Assembly: GCA_000507305.1 (NCBI GenBank)
Contig: DF240216.1
Coordinates: 61,736-125,735, forward strand
DNA length: 64,000 bases
Direction: 5' to 3'
DNA from: Breviolum minutum Mf 1.05b.01
Lineage: Eukaryota; Sar; Dinophyceae; Suessiales; Symbiodiniaceae
The notes below the pieces were generated by a model. It was given only the letters and a program-made list of their open reading frames with translations, ran no database searches and had not been told where the DNA came from. This document shows positions 12,154 through 24,152 of the stretch, in pieces; position 1 is the first letter of the stretch, and each line of letters starts with the position of its first letter. Made by a program: the position numbers and the translations under genes.

Positions 12154-12969
12154 CTTGATGACCGTCAGAAATGATGCTATCATAAAGAACAACATGACAG
12201 CCTTGATATGGCCCAGGTCATGCCGCACGTCTTCGGGGCACCGGTGATTTGTTCCACATCTATGTTCGCAATTGAATGTTCCACTTCTTACATGATGTTG
12301 TTTATGCTCGCACTTTTGTAGCTATCATTGGTGGAATGGGACACCACGCAGTCGTGTCTTCAACGGCAATCTTTCCCAAATGTTTCACTGACGTTTTTGC
12401 GTTAGTGCTTTTGTATCCATCTCTTCCATTTTGGAAAATGTTGCAGCCAATCAACAACCCTTGATCTCGAGCCATTTCTCGGTTGGACTGATGGATACTG
12501 AAGGATACCCCAAGGTTTCACTTATGCCACGGTGTGGCTGTGACCGCGTGCTGTAGCAGTACTTGGACTTTAAGCCATGGGCCATCAGCATCCATTTGCC
12601 CTATGTTTTATGCAGGTTAATCTTCACTTGTGATATCTCGTGATGCTTTTTGTTCCACAACTGCCCAGCATGCCTCAAGCCACTTAATCGACGCCGTGTA
12701 GACAGACCTCGTTGGAGAAAAGCTGCACTGGTGGACTTGTGATCCAGGCTGGTAAATTAATCAATGACGACCTGCAAGTTTATATGAGTTTATATGAGTT
12801 TATAGTCTCAATTCCATCGATTAGATATTAGATATTATTCCGGATCCAGGAAGATTGGTTTGATCTCGAAGACTCCGAATCCACATTTAGCATCATTTCA
12901 CCACTTTTTCTCCATGAAACTCATGACACTTGAAACTACACTTTAAAGTACATCTTACACGTCTTACAG
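12154..12969. other. Spacer after MAK16
   Basis: No frame here has exon-like composition. It should contain the 3' untranslated region of MAK16. A short direct repeat of TTATATGAGT lies near 12779-12802. Confidence 0.4.
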
Positions 12970-14301
12970 ATCGAAACTGAGGAAGTTTTTTCATGGCGAC
13001 ATCAAGCCACCAGCTCCTTCTACAAAGCGCTGTCGACGATTGATCGATCCAAGCTGCCGTGCCTCGGTGAAAGATGTTTGCTCGGATCGTGACTTTTTCG
13101 TGACTTTTTCGTCTCGTGTCGTGACTTCACCAAGGACGACGTACTTCACCACCTTTTCGAAGCCCTTCATGGCCTTCGTGCGCTGAAGGTCTGGTTTTCT
13201 GAACTTCGTGGTAAAAAATGGACACGACGATTTCGGTAAAATGTTTCCTTATTTGTCAATCAGACGGTTCCATTCTTTAAGATGAAAGCATAATAACGTT
13301 TTATTAAGGTTTTCTGACTGCAATCTGTCAATCACACTTGTTTTTTGCGCCGAATTCAGGTCAAGTCCAGCTTAACAGTGTCAGACCTACTGGTCCGGTG
13401 AGGCAGTGAAAATTACTGCACCAAAGGGGTCTCGATTATCAAGATCAAATGGTGTTGTTTTGCATCTTTAGATCCATGCCCCTTTTGCAGGAAGAAGGCT
13501 TCTTGGTTCCTTGCAATCCAATAAAGCATGTTTTCTTTTCCAACTGCCTCATTGGATGCCCAAGTGTTTGATATGTGTATATTTGCCTTCCGGCAAGTTG
13601 TAGCAAAGGTTGAAAGGAAAGCGGATGTGGTAGCTGTCGGCACCAATAACACCGTTAGAGTCCACTTTTGAGCTTACGTCACAAAGCGGACTGGTGCCTG
13701 GTGCTGTTATGCTGTTCAGTTACAGGAGTCTCGAGGCATAGCCTGACACCGATGCAGTCATAGTCTCGGTTTACAGTTTTCATAAAGACTCAAAACGGTT
13801 GCTGTTGTTTTGATGGCCGTCAAGATGACAAGCCCCGTCTCCGCCTTCCAGTCTTTTCGAGCAGCTTTTGGCAAAGGCTAGAGCTGACAAGCTTCCCGAA
13901 GCAAAAGTGTCGTGAAGCGTTTTCTTGAAAAAGGAGCTTTGAGCTTTGCATCCTGGCGATGAGTCATAACGTCTTGATACGTCTTGATAAACCAATTGGA
14001 GTGATGCCTCTATGACAGATGACGTGCCTGCCTTGAAAATCTGCAGCAATGGCTGCACCCATGCCAGTTATCATCCTAATCCAACCTTTCCAATGCGTTT
14101 GCAACAGAACGACTTTGCGTTTGCGACACCGAAACGCCGGAGGTGCTCATCAACTCCTCCGACCGCCGTGATGCAAAATTTCGGGACACCCCGCGATGGG
14201 AACCAGGGATGGCGGGCGGGTTTGTTCCACCTGTTAAGGGTGCGACAGCCTTGACTTTTGGTATCACGACATCAAACATCTGCATATACAGATTCAGATG
14301 A
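12970..14301 (+). CDS. Exons of an unrecognised gene
   Basis: Three exon-like segments stand out. One is 12970-13092 (EEVFSWRHQATSSFYKALS). The second is 13135-13239 (DDVLHHLFEALHGLRALKVW). The third is about 14079-14301 and contains ETPEVLINSSDRRDAKFRD and WEPGMAGGFVPPVKGATA. Each begins after AG except the third, whose start is unclear. They precede the kinase core and could be its N-terminal region or a separate gene. I see no catalytic motif in them. The stretch 13240-14078 has nothing convincing. Confidence 0.4.
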
Positions 14302-14677
14302 TATGATATATCAGTTGAAATACTGTTGTATCACTGCTGGGTTTTGAATCCGTATGAATCGGGTCAGCGGATATTTGCACCTGCAACAGGCCCCCTTTGA
14401 TTCCCTCCTTCAAGCAAGTGTTCAGCTCATTCGTTGCTTTTCTTTGAGGAGTCTTTGGAGAACGAAGTGAACATCATGTCACTTGGCATGAACGTTTGTG
14501 GGGGCCACCAGACCAACACTTGGACTTCAACAGTTCAAGACAATTTGGCCATTTGGAAACATTCGGGTGTGTCAAATACCAGCTGATTGAGAGATTCATC
14601 AGCTGAGTGGCTCTTGAATTTGCATCATCTCCGTTCTCCAACGAAACACGGGGAACACGGAAACTGCCGAGCAACAG

Positions 14678-17515
14678 GTGCTCCAAACTGCTGCACCAAG
14701 GAGAGCACTGAAGCATCCTCATATCGTGGAGTACTTGGGGCAGCTTGGTTTGAATTCCGCGTTCCATCGTTGTTTCCCACTTATTGCTAGTGGTTCAATG
14801 ATATTGGTTGATGTTTTGCAACTGCTGTGGTGGCTTACCACTTTTTAAAAGTTACGCCATTCCCTCATTGTCATTTCCTTTCGGGAACACAAAGAAACTC
14901 GCAGAAACCGCATTGTCATTTCGCTTTAAGAAGCAGAAGATCGGAAACCCCTTCTAACATGAAGGCAGATTTTAAAAACATCTCAAGTGGGTTGTCCTGA
15001 CAGATCTTCTAGGTCCTACGGATTCAGACTGAAAAAGATCATGGCAAGGTGGCTGAACCCTGTTTTTGGAACCCCCAACAGCGAGTCGTCATGAGCCAGG
15101 CACGACTATTTGGATGAGTGCCTCTATTTGTATTTGGAGCATGTTCCTGGTGGCAGCATCACTCAGGTTCGCCTTCCTGCTGTTAGCTCTTCAAATTGCA
15201 GTGTTTTGCTGATGTTTGCTGTGAAAAAGTTGTCCAGTCACAAACACGGAAGTTGCAGGATTCAATATTTGAATTCCGGTTTGTCTAAAGATACTGTTCA
15301 TCAATCTTCATCACATATTGGTAAATATCACTCAACCACGGGTAATGTGTTGAGATTTTGGTAGCGTTCATCTCAAGTGCGCAACCTTCGATTGGAGAGG
15401 CGCTGAATGACTTCGGACCCTTGGCAGAAGGCCTCATGGCGTCGTACGCGCGCCAAACCTTAGCCACTCAGCAGCAACATCAATTCTGGCCGTTGCGATG
15501 TGATGTGGGTCAAACAGCAAAAGATACTCAGAAAGGACCAATCGAAACTGCATGAGGACGTAAAGTCTTGGGATACACAAACATTTTCAAACTGAATTCA
15601 ATAGCCCTATTTTTGCTGCCAGACTGAATTTTGGTTTTGTCTCAAGTGCTCGTGACGATTTCAGGGGATGAAAACTGGAGGATGTCATACATTTTTCCCG
15701 ATCCTGTTCCTCACATTGCCAGGAAGGGCTGGAGTACCTTCACACCAGGGAACCAGCGGTTATCCATCGAGATATCAAGGGGAGCAACATCCTGATAGGA
15801 GATGGTGCCTCGGTGAAAATTTGTCGCACACTTGGAAGCCACGCAAAAAACACGTCAGGTCTTTACACTGGTGACATCAGCCATAGCTGCCATGGCTTTT
15901 GATTTTGATGCCTACAACTTGACTCACAGTTCACTTGCAGGTGACACTGTGAAGTTGGCGGATTTCGGCTGCTCCAAGCGAACGGACGAGACCTTAACGT
16001 ACCTCGGATTTACTCAACAGGCTTTGAGACGCCGGTTTCGTCCGTGGGATTTGTCGTTGAATTTTGCACATATGGTGGGTGCAAAATTCCACGGTTCTAC
16101 GGCCTTTGCTCCATCCATTCATCCATTGCAGTTTTCACTCCTTCCGATTTGCTTGTCAAGGCACACCATGCGAGGATCCATCCCTTGGATGGCACCAGAG
16201 GTGGTGTTGGGACGTTGCCTAGAAGCTGTCATTGTTCAGAGATGCGGGGTCCAGGGTGCCACATGAAATTGCGTGGATCCTGGATACAGTGATACTAATG
16301 TGGATTGCTGTAGGTGTGTTTACTTTTTTCTACGAATAGGAGAGTAAATACAGTGATGAATATGACTCCTGACATTTCACGACTTGTTCCCAACCTCCAC
16401 GAAAAGTTTGGCCAGGTCTTGGCACACGCACGGTACGGTCGTGCTGCAGATCTGTGGAGTTTCGGTTGTGTGGTCATCGCTACCTGGCAAGAAACGGGAG
16501 AGTTGGGTTGGAAGAACACTAGTGGGTCACAGAGAAAAGCATCTTTGTTTGTGTTCGTTGGTTTTAACTTTACGTTATGTTGGTTATGTAATAGACAAAA
16601 CAAAGCACTAAGCACTAAGTTGATCTCAGCTCCCTTTTTTTTCCTGATTTGATTTGCTCAGGAAATGGGCACAGCCAACGTACCATGGGGACGCTTCGAG
16701 TAACTTGAATGCAGTGAGTTGGTACAAGGACGCTTTGATGAATGTGGCGCGGCACAGCCATCCCAAGATTCAACCGATTGGAGCCTTGCATCCGGCCTTG
16801 TCTCGAAAATTCATTGCTTCTCAACTCTACCTGCTTTTCAGCCGGAGCAAAGGCACCAGATGGCAGCGTTGGTAAAGATCGGTCTGTCACAGGAGCGTTT
16901 GGCAAATCTGCTGTACTTACATTTTAGAAAAAAAACTGGTAAACTTTAGCTTTGATTCAGAAACAGCTTGGAAATTTAAGAAGCATGTTTTAATTGCGCT
17001 CTGGTCCAGCTGGTGGCAGGAGACACCTCCGCTACCAGAGCAAGTGAGCTCAGAGTGCAAGGCCAGTCGCGTGGAGTTTTGCTGGGTTTGCTAGGCAAAG
17101 ATCAAGAAATGTCGAGAGTCGAGGGGCTTTGCTGCCACGGAGCCGTCAATTCTAGGACTTTCTGAACTTATGTGTTCAGCGGGACCCTGCAGAACGCCTT
17201 AGTGCCACTGACTCTTTGACAGCACAAGTGATGTTCACAGGACAGTCTCACAGAGCATCAGTGCCGCTCACTTTGAATGCCCAAATATGTGTTTTTGGAC
17301 TTTCTCTAAGTAAGCTAGCAAAAATACACAATGCGTTAGTACGTCAATATACATTCATCAATCTTAGCCATTTTGGTTGTGCAAGGGTCATTGCTTTTTC
17401 ATTGAGAATTTTGGAATCGACACTGAAATCTGAGGAAATGCTTCAGCACCCTTGGCTTAGCACCGTGTTTGACGACTGGGATGACACGTGCCCCGGGTTG
17501 CCGCGGGACATGTGA
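14678..17515 (+). CDS. STE11/MEKK-type protein kinase (catalytic core to C-terminus)
   Basis: The exons read as a Ser/Thr kinase of the MAP-kinase-kinase-kinase group. In order they are 14678-14739 (LKHPHIVEYLG), 15100-15166 (LYLYLEHVPGGSI), 15400-15462, 15723-15804 (catalytic loop VIHRDIKGSNIL), 15941-15998 (VKLADFGCSKR, the DFG motif), 16161-16200 (GSIPWMAPE, activation segment end), 16416-16478 (RAADLWSFGC), 16662-16697 (EMGTANVPWGRF), an unresolved stretch at 16729-16950, 17180-17209 (RDPAERLSAT) and 17435-17515 (EMLQHPWL, ending in TGA). Phases agree from the first exon to 16697. The VHRD-type loop, DFG, APE and the HPW near the end are all present, so the kinase should be active. I could not find the glycine loop or the ATP-binding lysine, which must lie upstream. 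The 14678 start is an acceptor, not the protein start. The final exon leaves a short acidic tail. Confidence 0.85.
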
Positions 17516-18247
17516 AGTTGTTCTAGAAGTGTTAGCTGAAATCATCGACTGCCACCTTCACAAAGGATTTGTGGCCTGCCAGTTTTTCCAACATTGACCG
17601 CCCTGCGAAAAAGCAAACCATGTCCCACCATGCCTCGTTGCCCACAGGTAGCCACCACACACCTGACACGGAAATCCCACCGCTTGGCCAAAGTGCAATC
17701 CCTGGCCTTTGCGCCTCATGCTTGAAAGAATTCGATTATATAAGTGTACGAAACGGTATCTTGGTACTCTGACATTGTTAGGTTGTTACCACATTGCACA
17801 CGGCTGGGTAGCCCATGCAAGCGTAGCAGGTGCATAGATGGAAATCCGTTATCATTCCACGACAGAAAGGCATCCGTTTGGTCATTTTTTGGGCAACCTC
17901 AACCGATTCACATGCATCTCATTGCAACCGTTTTCACCTTTCGTGGAGTGGTCTAAGAGGATTTTCCTCACCACGTGGATTTCGGCCTGGCTTAGTCTTG
18001 CCGAGCCATGTGAGAATCGCCAACGTCTCTTTTGTTGGCAAATAAAACCTTCACAACCCAGTCGTTTTTCCACACGCAAAGTGGACGTGTTGGCACAGGC
18101 GCTAGTTGTTAGGGCACCTGTGCAGAAGGTGCAAAGATGGAAAAGGGTAGCAGCGTAGGCAATTTGGGACGAGATCTGTTCATTTTTTGAATTTTGAATG
18201 CCTAATTTGTCAGTGTCAGGGAATATTTAGATCAGTTTGCTACAGAG
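17516..18247. other. Spacer after the kinase
   Basis: Frames here are short. One on the + strand near 18060-18155 (VDVLAQALVVRAPVQKVQRW) may be an exon, but no context supports it. The stretch probably holds the kinase 3' end and the start of the next gene. Confidence 0.3.
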
Positions 18248-18890
18248 GCATGGAGCTTTGTCCCTGGCGCAGGTCAACCTTTACCATTCCTGCCGGAACC
18301 ATGGTGTGGGGACGGGAATCGAATGACCGAGCCAGACCAAAGGGGGAAGACAAATCATGAGAAATCATGAAAACTCGGAGATGTCCCTACTCTTTCCAAG
18401 AGCATGGTAGGTGGACCATGCGGACCATGCGTGTGTGTGTCAGTGCCGGGCTTTTTTTTGCTAAGGCCCCCAGGCGGCTTTGCTCCCATGGGTGTTCCAC
18501 CCATGGGCATGAACTTAGGTGTCCCGATGGGTGCAAGGTGGGGAGGCCCAACTGTTCCCGCAGTGTTATGTGATTCTTGTGCTTCGGTCGTGGCACTTGT
18601 CTACCGTTTCGATTTAGCCAAAGGCCTATGGCTCCAATGGCCCCAATGACCGCCCAGCTCTCAGAGTTTTAGCCAAGATTCTCACAACAATGGGAAAAAA
18701 AACTAGCAGTTGTTTGTTTGAATGTGCCCAGTTCATAGATAGAGGTGCACCTACCAACTACCTTGTGCAGAGGAGGATGTTTCTATTGGTCGTTTGGCTG
18801 GAGATTTTTCAGGCACCAATGCAGCCAGTGCCGCAGATTCCACAGGCCCTGCACGACGATGGCCAACTGTCCACCATGCATTGTACCTTC
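18248..18890 (+). CDS. Pro/Met/Gly-rich protein, partial exon set
   Basis: Four segments share a low-complexity Pro-Met-Gly composition: 18248-18358 (FVPGAGQPLPFLPEPW), about 18460-18560 (GGFAPMGVPPMGMNLGVPMG), about 18625-18670 (RPMAPMAPMTAQ) and about 18812-18885 (APMQPVPQIPQALHDDGQ). Each follows an AG. Such stretches are common in RNA-binding and splicing proteins, but no RNA-recognition fold is visible, so I give no function. The segments may all belong to one gene between the kinase and the plastid protein. Joins were not resolved. Confidence 0.45.
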
Positions 18891-19003
18891 AAGCGTTCCT
18901 ATCTAGTCACTAAATTTCTTGCGCGTCCCAGTAGTTGCACGTCATGCCATGTCTACAAAAGTGTGTGTATGTGTGTGACATAATCTCTCGCTTTTCAAAG
19001 GTT

Positions 19004-19027
19004 TTCAGCGCTCAAGTGCCTTTTGTT
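19004..19027 (+). promoter_or_regulatory. Likely trans-splice acceptor with leader-like bases
   Basis: A pyrimidine-rich run ends in TTTTCAG, and the next bases are CGCTCAAG. The spliced leader ends in GGCTCAAG, so this may be an acceptor followed by a trimmed leader relic, 30-40 bases before the plastid gene start. The match is short. Confidence 0.35.
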
Positions 19028-19049
19028 GTTGGTGCTCGCACAAATCGTC

Positions 19050-19649
19050 ATGGCCCGACCTGTGCTTTTGCCAGTGCTTGGCGTGCTGGCAGCCGTTTAC
19101 ACGGCTAGCCTTGCCTTTGTGGGTACACCACAGGCCGCTCCTCGTGCGAGCCGAGTGCCAGCCCGTGTGAGCGCAGAGTACCTCGAGCGTCTTGGACCCA
19201 AGGACTCCGATGTGCCATTTGATCCAAGCGCTGCCACTGGTCCTGGAGCCAGTGTTGAGTTCAAGAAGCGACCCTTCGGCATTTTGCGTTACCAGCCAGG
19301 TCAGGGCTTGAAGGGTGCTATGGCCATGGAGATCATCCCCAAGTCTCGTTATCCTGGTGACCCTCAAGGCCAGGCTTTTGCCTCTGGTGTCCAATCTGGT
19401 TGGGTGGTCACCTCCATCAACGGCCAGAACGTCCAGAATGAGGACTTCGGCAAGATCATGGACTTGTTGGATGATGAGGTGGCAGACCCTCGATTCTCCA
19501 AATCCACGGCTTTGGCATTGGAGAAGCAGGGCGGACGACTTGCAGAGCCGGCCGCTGCGCCATTGGCTGTCCAGTTCAACTCCATCCCAGGCTACGTCTA
19601 CAAGGGCGCTGAATTGAAGGAGGATGGCCAGGATGGCTTTGCTCGCTGA
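19050..19649 (+). CDS. Plastid-targeted protein with PDZ-like segment
   Basis: This is an intronless 199-residue protein, and the start is the ATG at 19050. Residues 1-22 form a hydrophobic signal peptide. The run SLA then FVGTP follows. A phenylalanine right after signal-peptide cleavage is the mark of the dinoflagellate plastid transit peptide (FVAP-type), so the protein should enter the plastid through the secretory path. After an Ala/Arg-rich transit region the mature part has GAMAMEIIPKSRYPGDPQG and FASGVQSGWVVTSINGQNV. The latter resembles the carboxylate-binding loop and second strand region of PDZ domains. The tail has DPRFSKSTALALEKQGG and IPGYVYKGAEL. Codon use is richer in GC at third positions than in neighbours, which suggests high expression. 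A 243-codon frame on the other strand is its shadow. The PDZ assignment is an inference and the plastid targeting is stronger. Confidence 0.85.
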   Translation: MARPVLLPVLGVLAAVYTASLAFVGTPQAAPRASRVPARVSAEYLERLGPKDSDVPFDPSAATGPGASVEFKKRPFGILRYQPGQGLKGAMAMEIIPKSRYPGDPQGQAFASGVQSGWVVTSINGQNVQNEDFGKIMDLLDDEVADPRFSKSTALALEKQGGRLAEPAAAPLAVQFNSIPGYVYKGAELKEDGQDGFAR

Positions 19650-20307
19650 GCATTCTTGGCGTGTGAAAGAGGCATATCGGCATATCTGTTTTCTTTTCTT
19701 CATAATCATAGCATTGAAGTTGCCACTTCGGCACACCTTTTAATGCCGAAGCTAAGGCACTAGACTGAATCTTGAAGGCAATTTTGAGAAAAAAGGCGGG
19801 TTTGTCATTGCCCGGTCATCAAGAAAGAGCAACACCCAAATCATACAACTTTGAAATTCTGAAAGCAATCGAAGATAAATGGGCTTCTTTTCATTCTTTT
19901 CATTGGCATTCCAGCCATGTTGTGCTTTCCTGGCGAATAATGGCCGGTCAACACAGATCGAACCACCAGCCGAGAGTTTGCGGAACATGAACGGTGACAA
20001 AGTCTTTAGGAGACTGAACAGTGAAACAAAGCTCGGTCATGGTCATGGTCAGTTATGGTTGTACAGGTTTAATAGGGGTCATACCACTTATTTCACTCGG
20101 GGCTACAAATGAGTATGGCTCAAACGTATCCAAAAGCATCGCCCCCCCCCAAAATGGTGCCTTTGCTTACTGTAGATAGCAGCACTTTCTCGGCATCAGG
20201 TTCCAGCTGCTCCCACCTTCACGGAGGACAGAAATGTATTTTTCGTTGATCAAATGATATTGAAAGCATTGGAAATGTTTTGAAGGCAAAGATGTTGCAA
20301 CTTTCAG
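19650..20307. other. Spacer after the plastid gene
   Basis: It should hold the 3' untranslated region. A run of nine C bases lies near 20141-20149. No exon-like frame is visible. Confidence 0.4.
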
Positions 20308-22089
20308 GAGCAAAAGGCCAATATGGAACGCTTGGCACAGCTGCCTCCTCCAGAGTTGGAAAAGCTGCCCAACAGCACCAAGGTGAGATGCGCAAATGCA
20401 CAATTGCCGCCTTGCCCGATTTCAACCACGGAGTGCCCAATACAACCAATACTTTAACGTGCAATGTTCGCAACGTTCGTATTGCCAGGTCCAACTCCTG
20501 GAGTATTTGCAGACATGTCCAAAGCCAGCGGATGGCCGTGTGAAAGCAGAAATCGTGAAGTGATCCGAAACCATCGACAACCTTGAAGCATGTAATGAAG
20601 CATGTAAAGCATGTGACATTGACCTTCAGCACCTTCAAAAAACACACCCAGCAAATTACAAAGTGCAAACACTGGCCTGAAATTCATGTTCTCATTCCAA
20701 CCTGATTAGACAGTAGGCTTGCAGCGTTGTGAGTCATTACTTCAATTGCACCAGGCCAACGACGACAAAAAAGCGTGCCGTCAATTTAGTGCAGAAACAG
20801 CTGACAATTTCAGTAGAGGATCAATGTCGTGTTCTTCTTGTTCATCTTGGGGGGGGGGGGCAGGGCGGGACAAGAAATGCATAAAGATCCTTTCAGATGC
20901 AGACAGAATTTCCATGGATCCTTGCAGCTGGGCCCAAAAGTCAAGAACTCACTCTCAGACTGAAGCAACTCTAGGCGCAAGGGTGTGTCGAAGTTTGTTA
21001 TGACATATGTATTGTGATCCCGTTGGCAGCAACTATTGGTGCTACTAGATTTCATCATTTCTTCTTTTTTTTGGGCAATGGCAGCTTGGCCATCTTCGGC
21101 CCTGCAGCCCTCACCCACACGGTATGCTCCCCTTGTTGCGGTCAGACAGGCCCCAGCATTCGAAACTTGTGAGTGTCAATTTATGCACTTCAAATTGAAT
21201 GTCAATTTGCATCCAAGTCTCCTTGTGAACACTTTCTTCATGCAACACACTGTCCTTCCAGGCACCTGCGGCTTTGGCGAGAGAATCGCCGACAACTTTC
21301 CTCTCCCAGCAGAGATGGGTATGGTTCACAACCTTGTTTGTTGTATCAGGCACTTATGGATTGGCAAGTTGATTTCATACAAATTGAAGAGGGAGACTGC
21401 GGAATTTCAAAACCTTTTGTAATATTTGTAGCGTGAACGCAGAAGAAAATGCTCCCCACAGAGTTCCATCGCATCACAGGTCGAGGTTTGCCAGATCGGC
21501 GCCGGAACGCTCCACGATTTCTGCGGACAAAGCGACGCGGAAGTCAATGGAAGGAGGCCACAGTTGGAAATGAGCACACGAAGTGATTCAGGTGATTTAG
21601 GTGATTTCAATTTTGCAGATAGTTGCATACCAAGAGACCAGTTGTGTATTCAAACACGTTCACGAACATGATTCGTTGCTTTCTGGACTTCCTACACCGG
21701 GCAAGTGACCAAATGTCAGGTGGCCGGCTGTCCCGTGTATTTTCCTGAGGTGCATTTCATGTGGTGGAGATAGGATCAAGATTGCAAATAGGGAGCGCAT
21801 GTTCCTCAAAAGGTTAACTTACTTATTTTGTCGAGTCAAATGGAGTACATTTAGGTGAAAGTGAAAATCATGCAAGGTGAAAATTTCATCAGATTGGGGC
21901 GGGTGCTCACATGGCAGAGGCCGAGCCCCCTTGTTGTTTGGTGCATTTCGTGGGTGGCGCTGTGAGCGGCTCCCTCCCTCGTACCACGTTCGCTGGCCCA
22001 ATGCTGGTGGAGATGAGTAAATATGGTTGGAATAATATTACATCAACAATTCCATCAACAAAGCAGCAGGGTCCATCATCACCTCATCC

Positions 22090-22135
<46 letters not shown>

Positions 22136-22995
22136 TTTCTTTTTCTCGCTTGTGAGATGGTGTTGCAGCAGCAGGGTACTGTTGGATGTTTGGAAGCACC
22201 AAACTCTAGGTACAGCCAATTCCTAGAAGCCATTGCAGAAGAGACAGGCCGAATATGCTGAGACAATGAGTGCTCTTGATGTTATTTTCATTTTGCTGGA
22301 GCAGTTCCCATATCATAAGAAATCTAACAGAATTCCTGAAGGTGCCGTGGTGGTTGCGACCCCTTTGAACTCCAGCTTCGACCACGACATGGCTGCCAAA
22401 GAAGTCAAACCCTCAGAATTTGGTTTGAAGATCTTGGCAGATGTTAAAGTGCTACAACGAGCAGCTACCGGCTGCCAGCTTTTCGTTGAAAGGCAGCTGA
22501 ACTTATGGACAATGTGCTGCTGTCTTTGCAACGACAAGGCTTGGTTGGGTGTCAGCTACCAGCTTCACCAACTCACCAATCCTTCTCCTGGGACATTTGT
22601 TTGTTCGAACTCGTTTCAGTCAACCCTGTTTGTCGTAGATTTATTCACAACTTCATAGAGGCTACTCTGCTGATACATTGTAGAAGTATGTTTGATACTG
22701 TTTGACCTCCAACTAAAAAATACACACAGGGGGAAAAAAAAATGCAACCACAAGTCCTCGCTGCAAAAGGTCTTCGCCGCGTGGCCACGGCGCCAATCTG
22801 GTCCTGCGGCCACGGCACCGGCGCGGCAGTTTCCCTCCTTGTAGCAACGCAGCATCGGCGTGCAGGCACCAACGGACACCAAGCTTGCCAGATGTGGAAT
22901 TTCAGGTCTTGCTGTCGGACATCATGTCTTCAAAACTTGCCGTAAAAGCTGTGACAGCATCAACGTCATGACACTAACATAATGACATCAACATG
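20308..22995 (+). CDS. Exons of one or more unrecognised genes
   Basis: The best segments are 20308-20382 (EQKANMERLAQLPPPELEKL, GT donor) and 20489-20563 (VQLLEYLQTCPKPADGRVKA, TGA). There are also a frame at about 21437-21595 that is open in all three phases, 22340-22540 (NSSFDHDMAAKEVKPSEFG) and about 22870-22970 (PDVEFQVLLSDIMSSKLAVK). The first two fit together in phase and read like a small charged helical protein. The others may belong to different genes. I recognise no family. A CAT microsatellite (about 22090-22135) interrupts the region and gives false poly-His frames. Confidence 0.35.
22090..22135. repeat. CAT trinucleotide microsatellite
   Basis: About fifteen CAT units. It makes poly-His or poly-Ile frames on the + strand that I do not regard as coding. 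A second run of the same unit is at 24103-24152. Confidence 0.95.
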
Positions 22996-23063
22996 ATCGA
23001 AGGTATATTTTTCCTCAAACTTGTTGTTCCAAGGCTATGACTGTGTTTTTGTTGATGTGTCAG

Positions 23064-24102
23064 GTTTAGTTCTCCTTGGATTGACGCCGTCGCCAAGCTT
23101 GCCACCCTTACCCAACTTGCCAAAACCTATAGCGAGACTGCTCAGCGCCTTGGCTCCTGGCATCCTCCGGTTTTCACGTCGCATTGCCTTGAACTCCCAG
23201 GTCAAGGGCTAAAGCGCATCTCCCACAGGCAGTTGAAGCAAGGCAGAAAGCCATGGAAACGCAACCAACTCGCCAAGAAATTTCAACAGGTTTTTTTTTG
23301 AGAAATAAAAATGATGTAATCTTTACACTCCATGAAATTGAACCTTTTTTTTAAATGGTAGTTGAGTGCACCATAGTGCACCTGTCAAGAGTTTTAATGA
23401 ATTTTATCCGACTCTGCATGCATCACATTGGACCCGAAAGGTGGACGTGTTGCGGAAGCCTTGCTCCGCGGTGTGGCGGAGCTCACCTCATCTCCTGAGA
23501 TGGAAGAGTCAAGTCCATGGCAAAAGGTGTGGCAGGCGCTTTGGAGCCGTGCCATACATTTTTTGGAATGAAAATTCATGTAAATTCATCTTATGTTATG
23601 TTGTACTTTCGGGACAAAGGCTTGAAGAGTTGAGGTCTCTAAACTGTTTAAACAGCTATAGCAAGGCCTCCTGCCACAGCGGCAGGCCATGGAGTCTTCG
23701 CCTCGTGGCGAGGTGTCCAACTTCCCTGTGCAGGTCAGATCGGATCATCAGGAGGTCGTAGGGCTTCAAGGGCAACAAACAAGACTTTGCCAGGTCAACA
23801 ACAGACATATTTGAGGATGAGTATCATGAGTATCATGCTTGTATTTTCACTTTGCCTTAGCAAACAGGTGCTTCCTGGCATCCTTGAGCTCGCGGAGACT
23901 GTGCGAAACTTCACCCCAGAGCGGGAGGACCTGATGTTGCCCCTGATGTTTCACTTCCTTCAGCCCATGACGTTGATGTTCTACTGACTTGCAATTTGGC
24001 AGACTTTTGCTTGTTGCAGACAGATAAGATGAAGGCAGTTTTCTTCTTTGGACGACGTGATTCAGAAGCAATTCACGTCAGCAACCACCTGCACCAGCCC
24101 GC

Positions 24103-24152
<50 letters not shown>

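Noticed and set aside
17366..17387. Leader-like word TTAGCCATTTTGG
   Set aside because: It lies inside a kinase intron with no start nearby and lacks the GCTCAAG end. I take it as chance.
19005..19736. Minus-strand frame of 243 codons
   Set aside because: It is the exact shadow of the plastid gene, whose + strand product has a clear leader and conserved blocks. The minus frame is rich in Leu, His and Cys without a domain.
21911..22261. Poly-His and poly-Ile frames
   Set aside because: They are produced by the CAT microsatellite, and no flanking sequence looks coding.
18060..23460. Shared word AAAGTGGACGTGTTG / AAAGGTGGACGTGTTG at about 18078 and 23436
   Set aside because: Only about 15 bases are shared, with one indel and different frames and flanks. 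Not enough to claim a repeat family.
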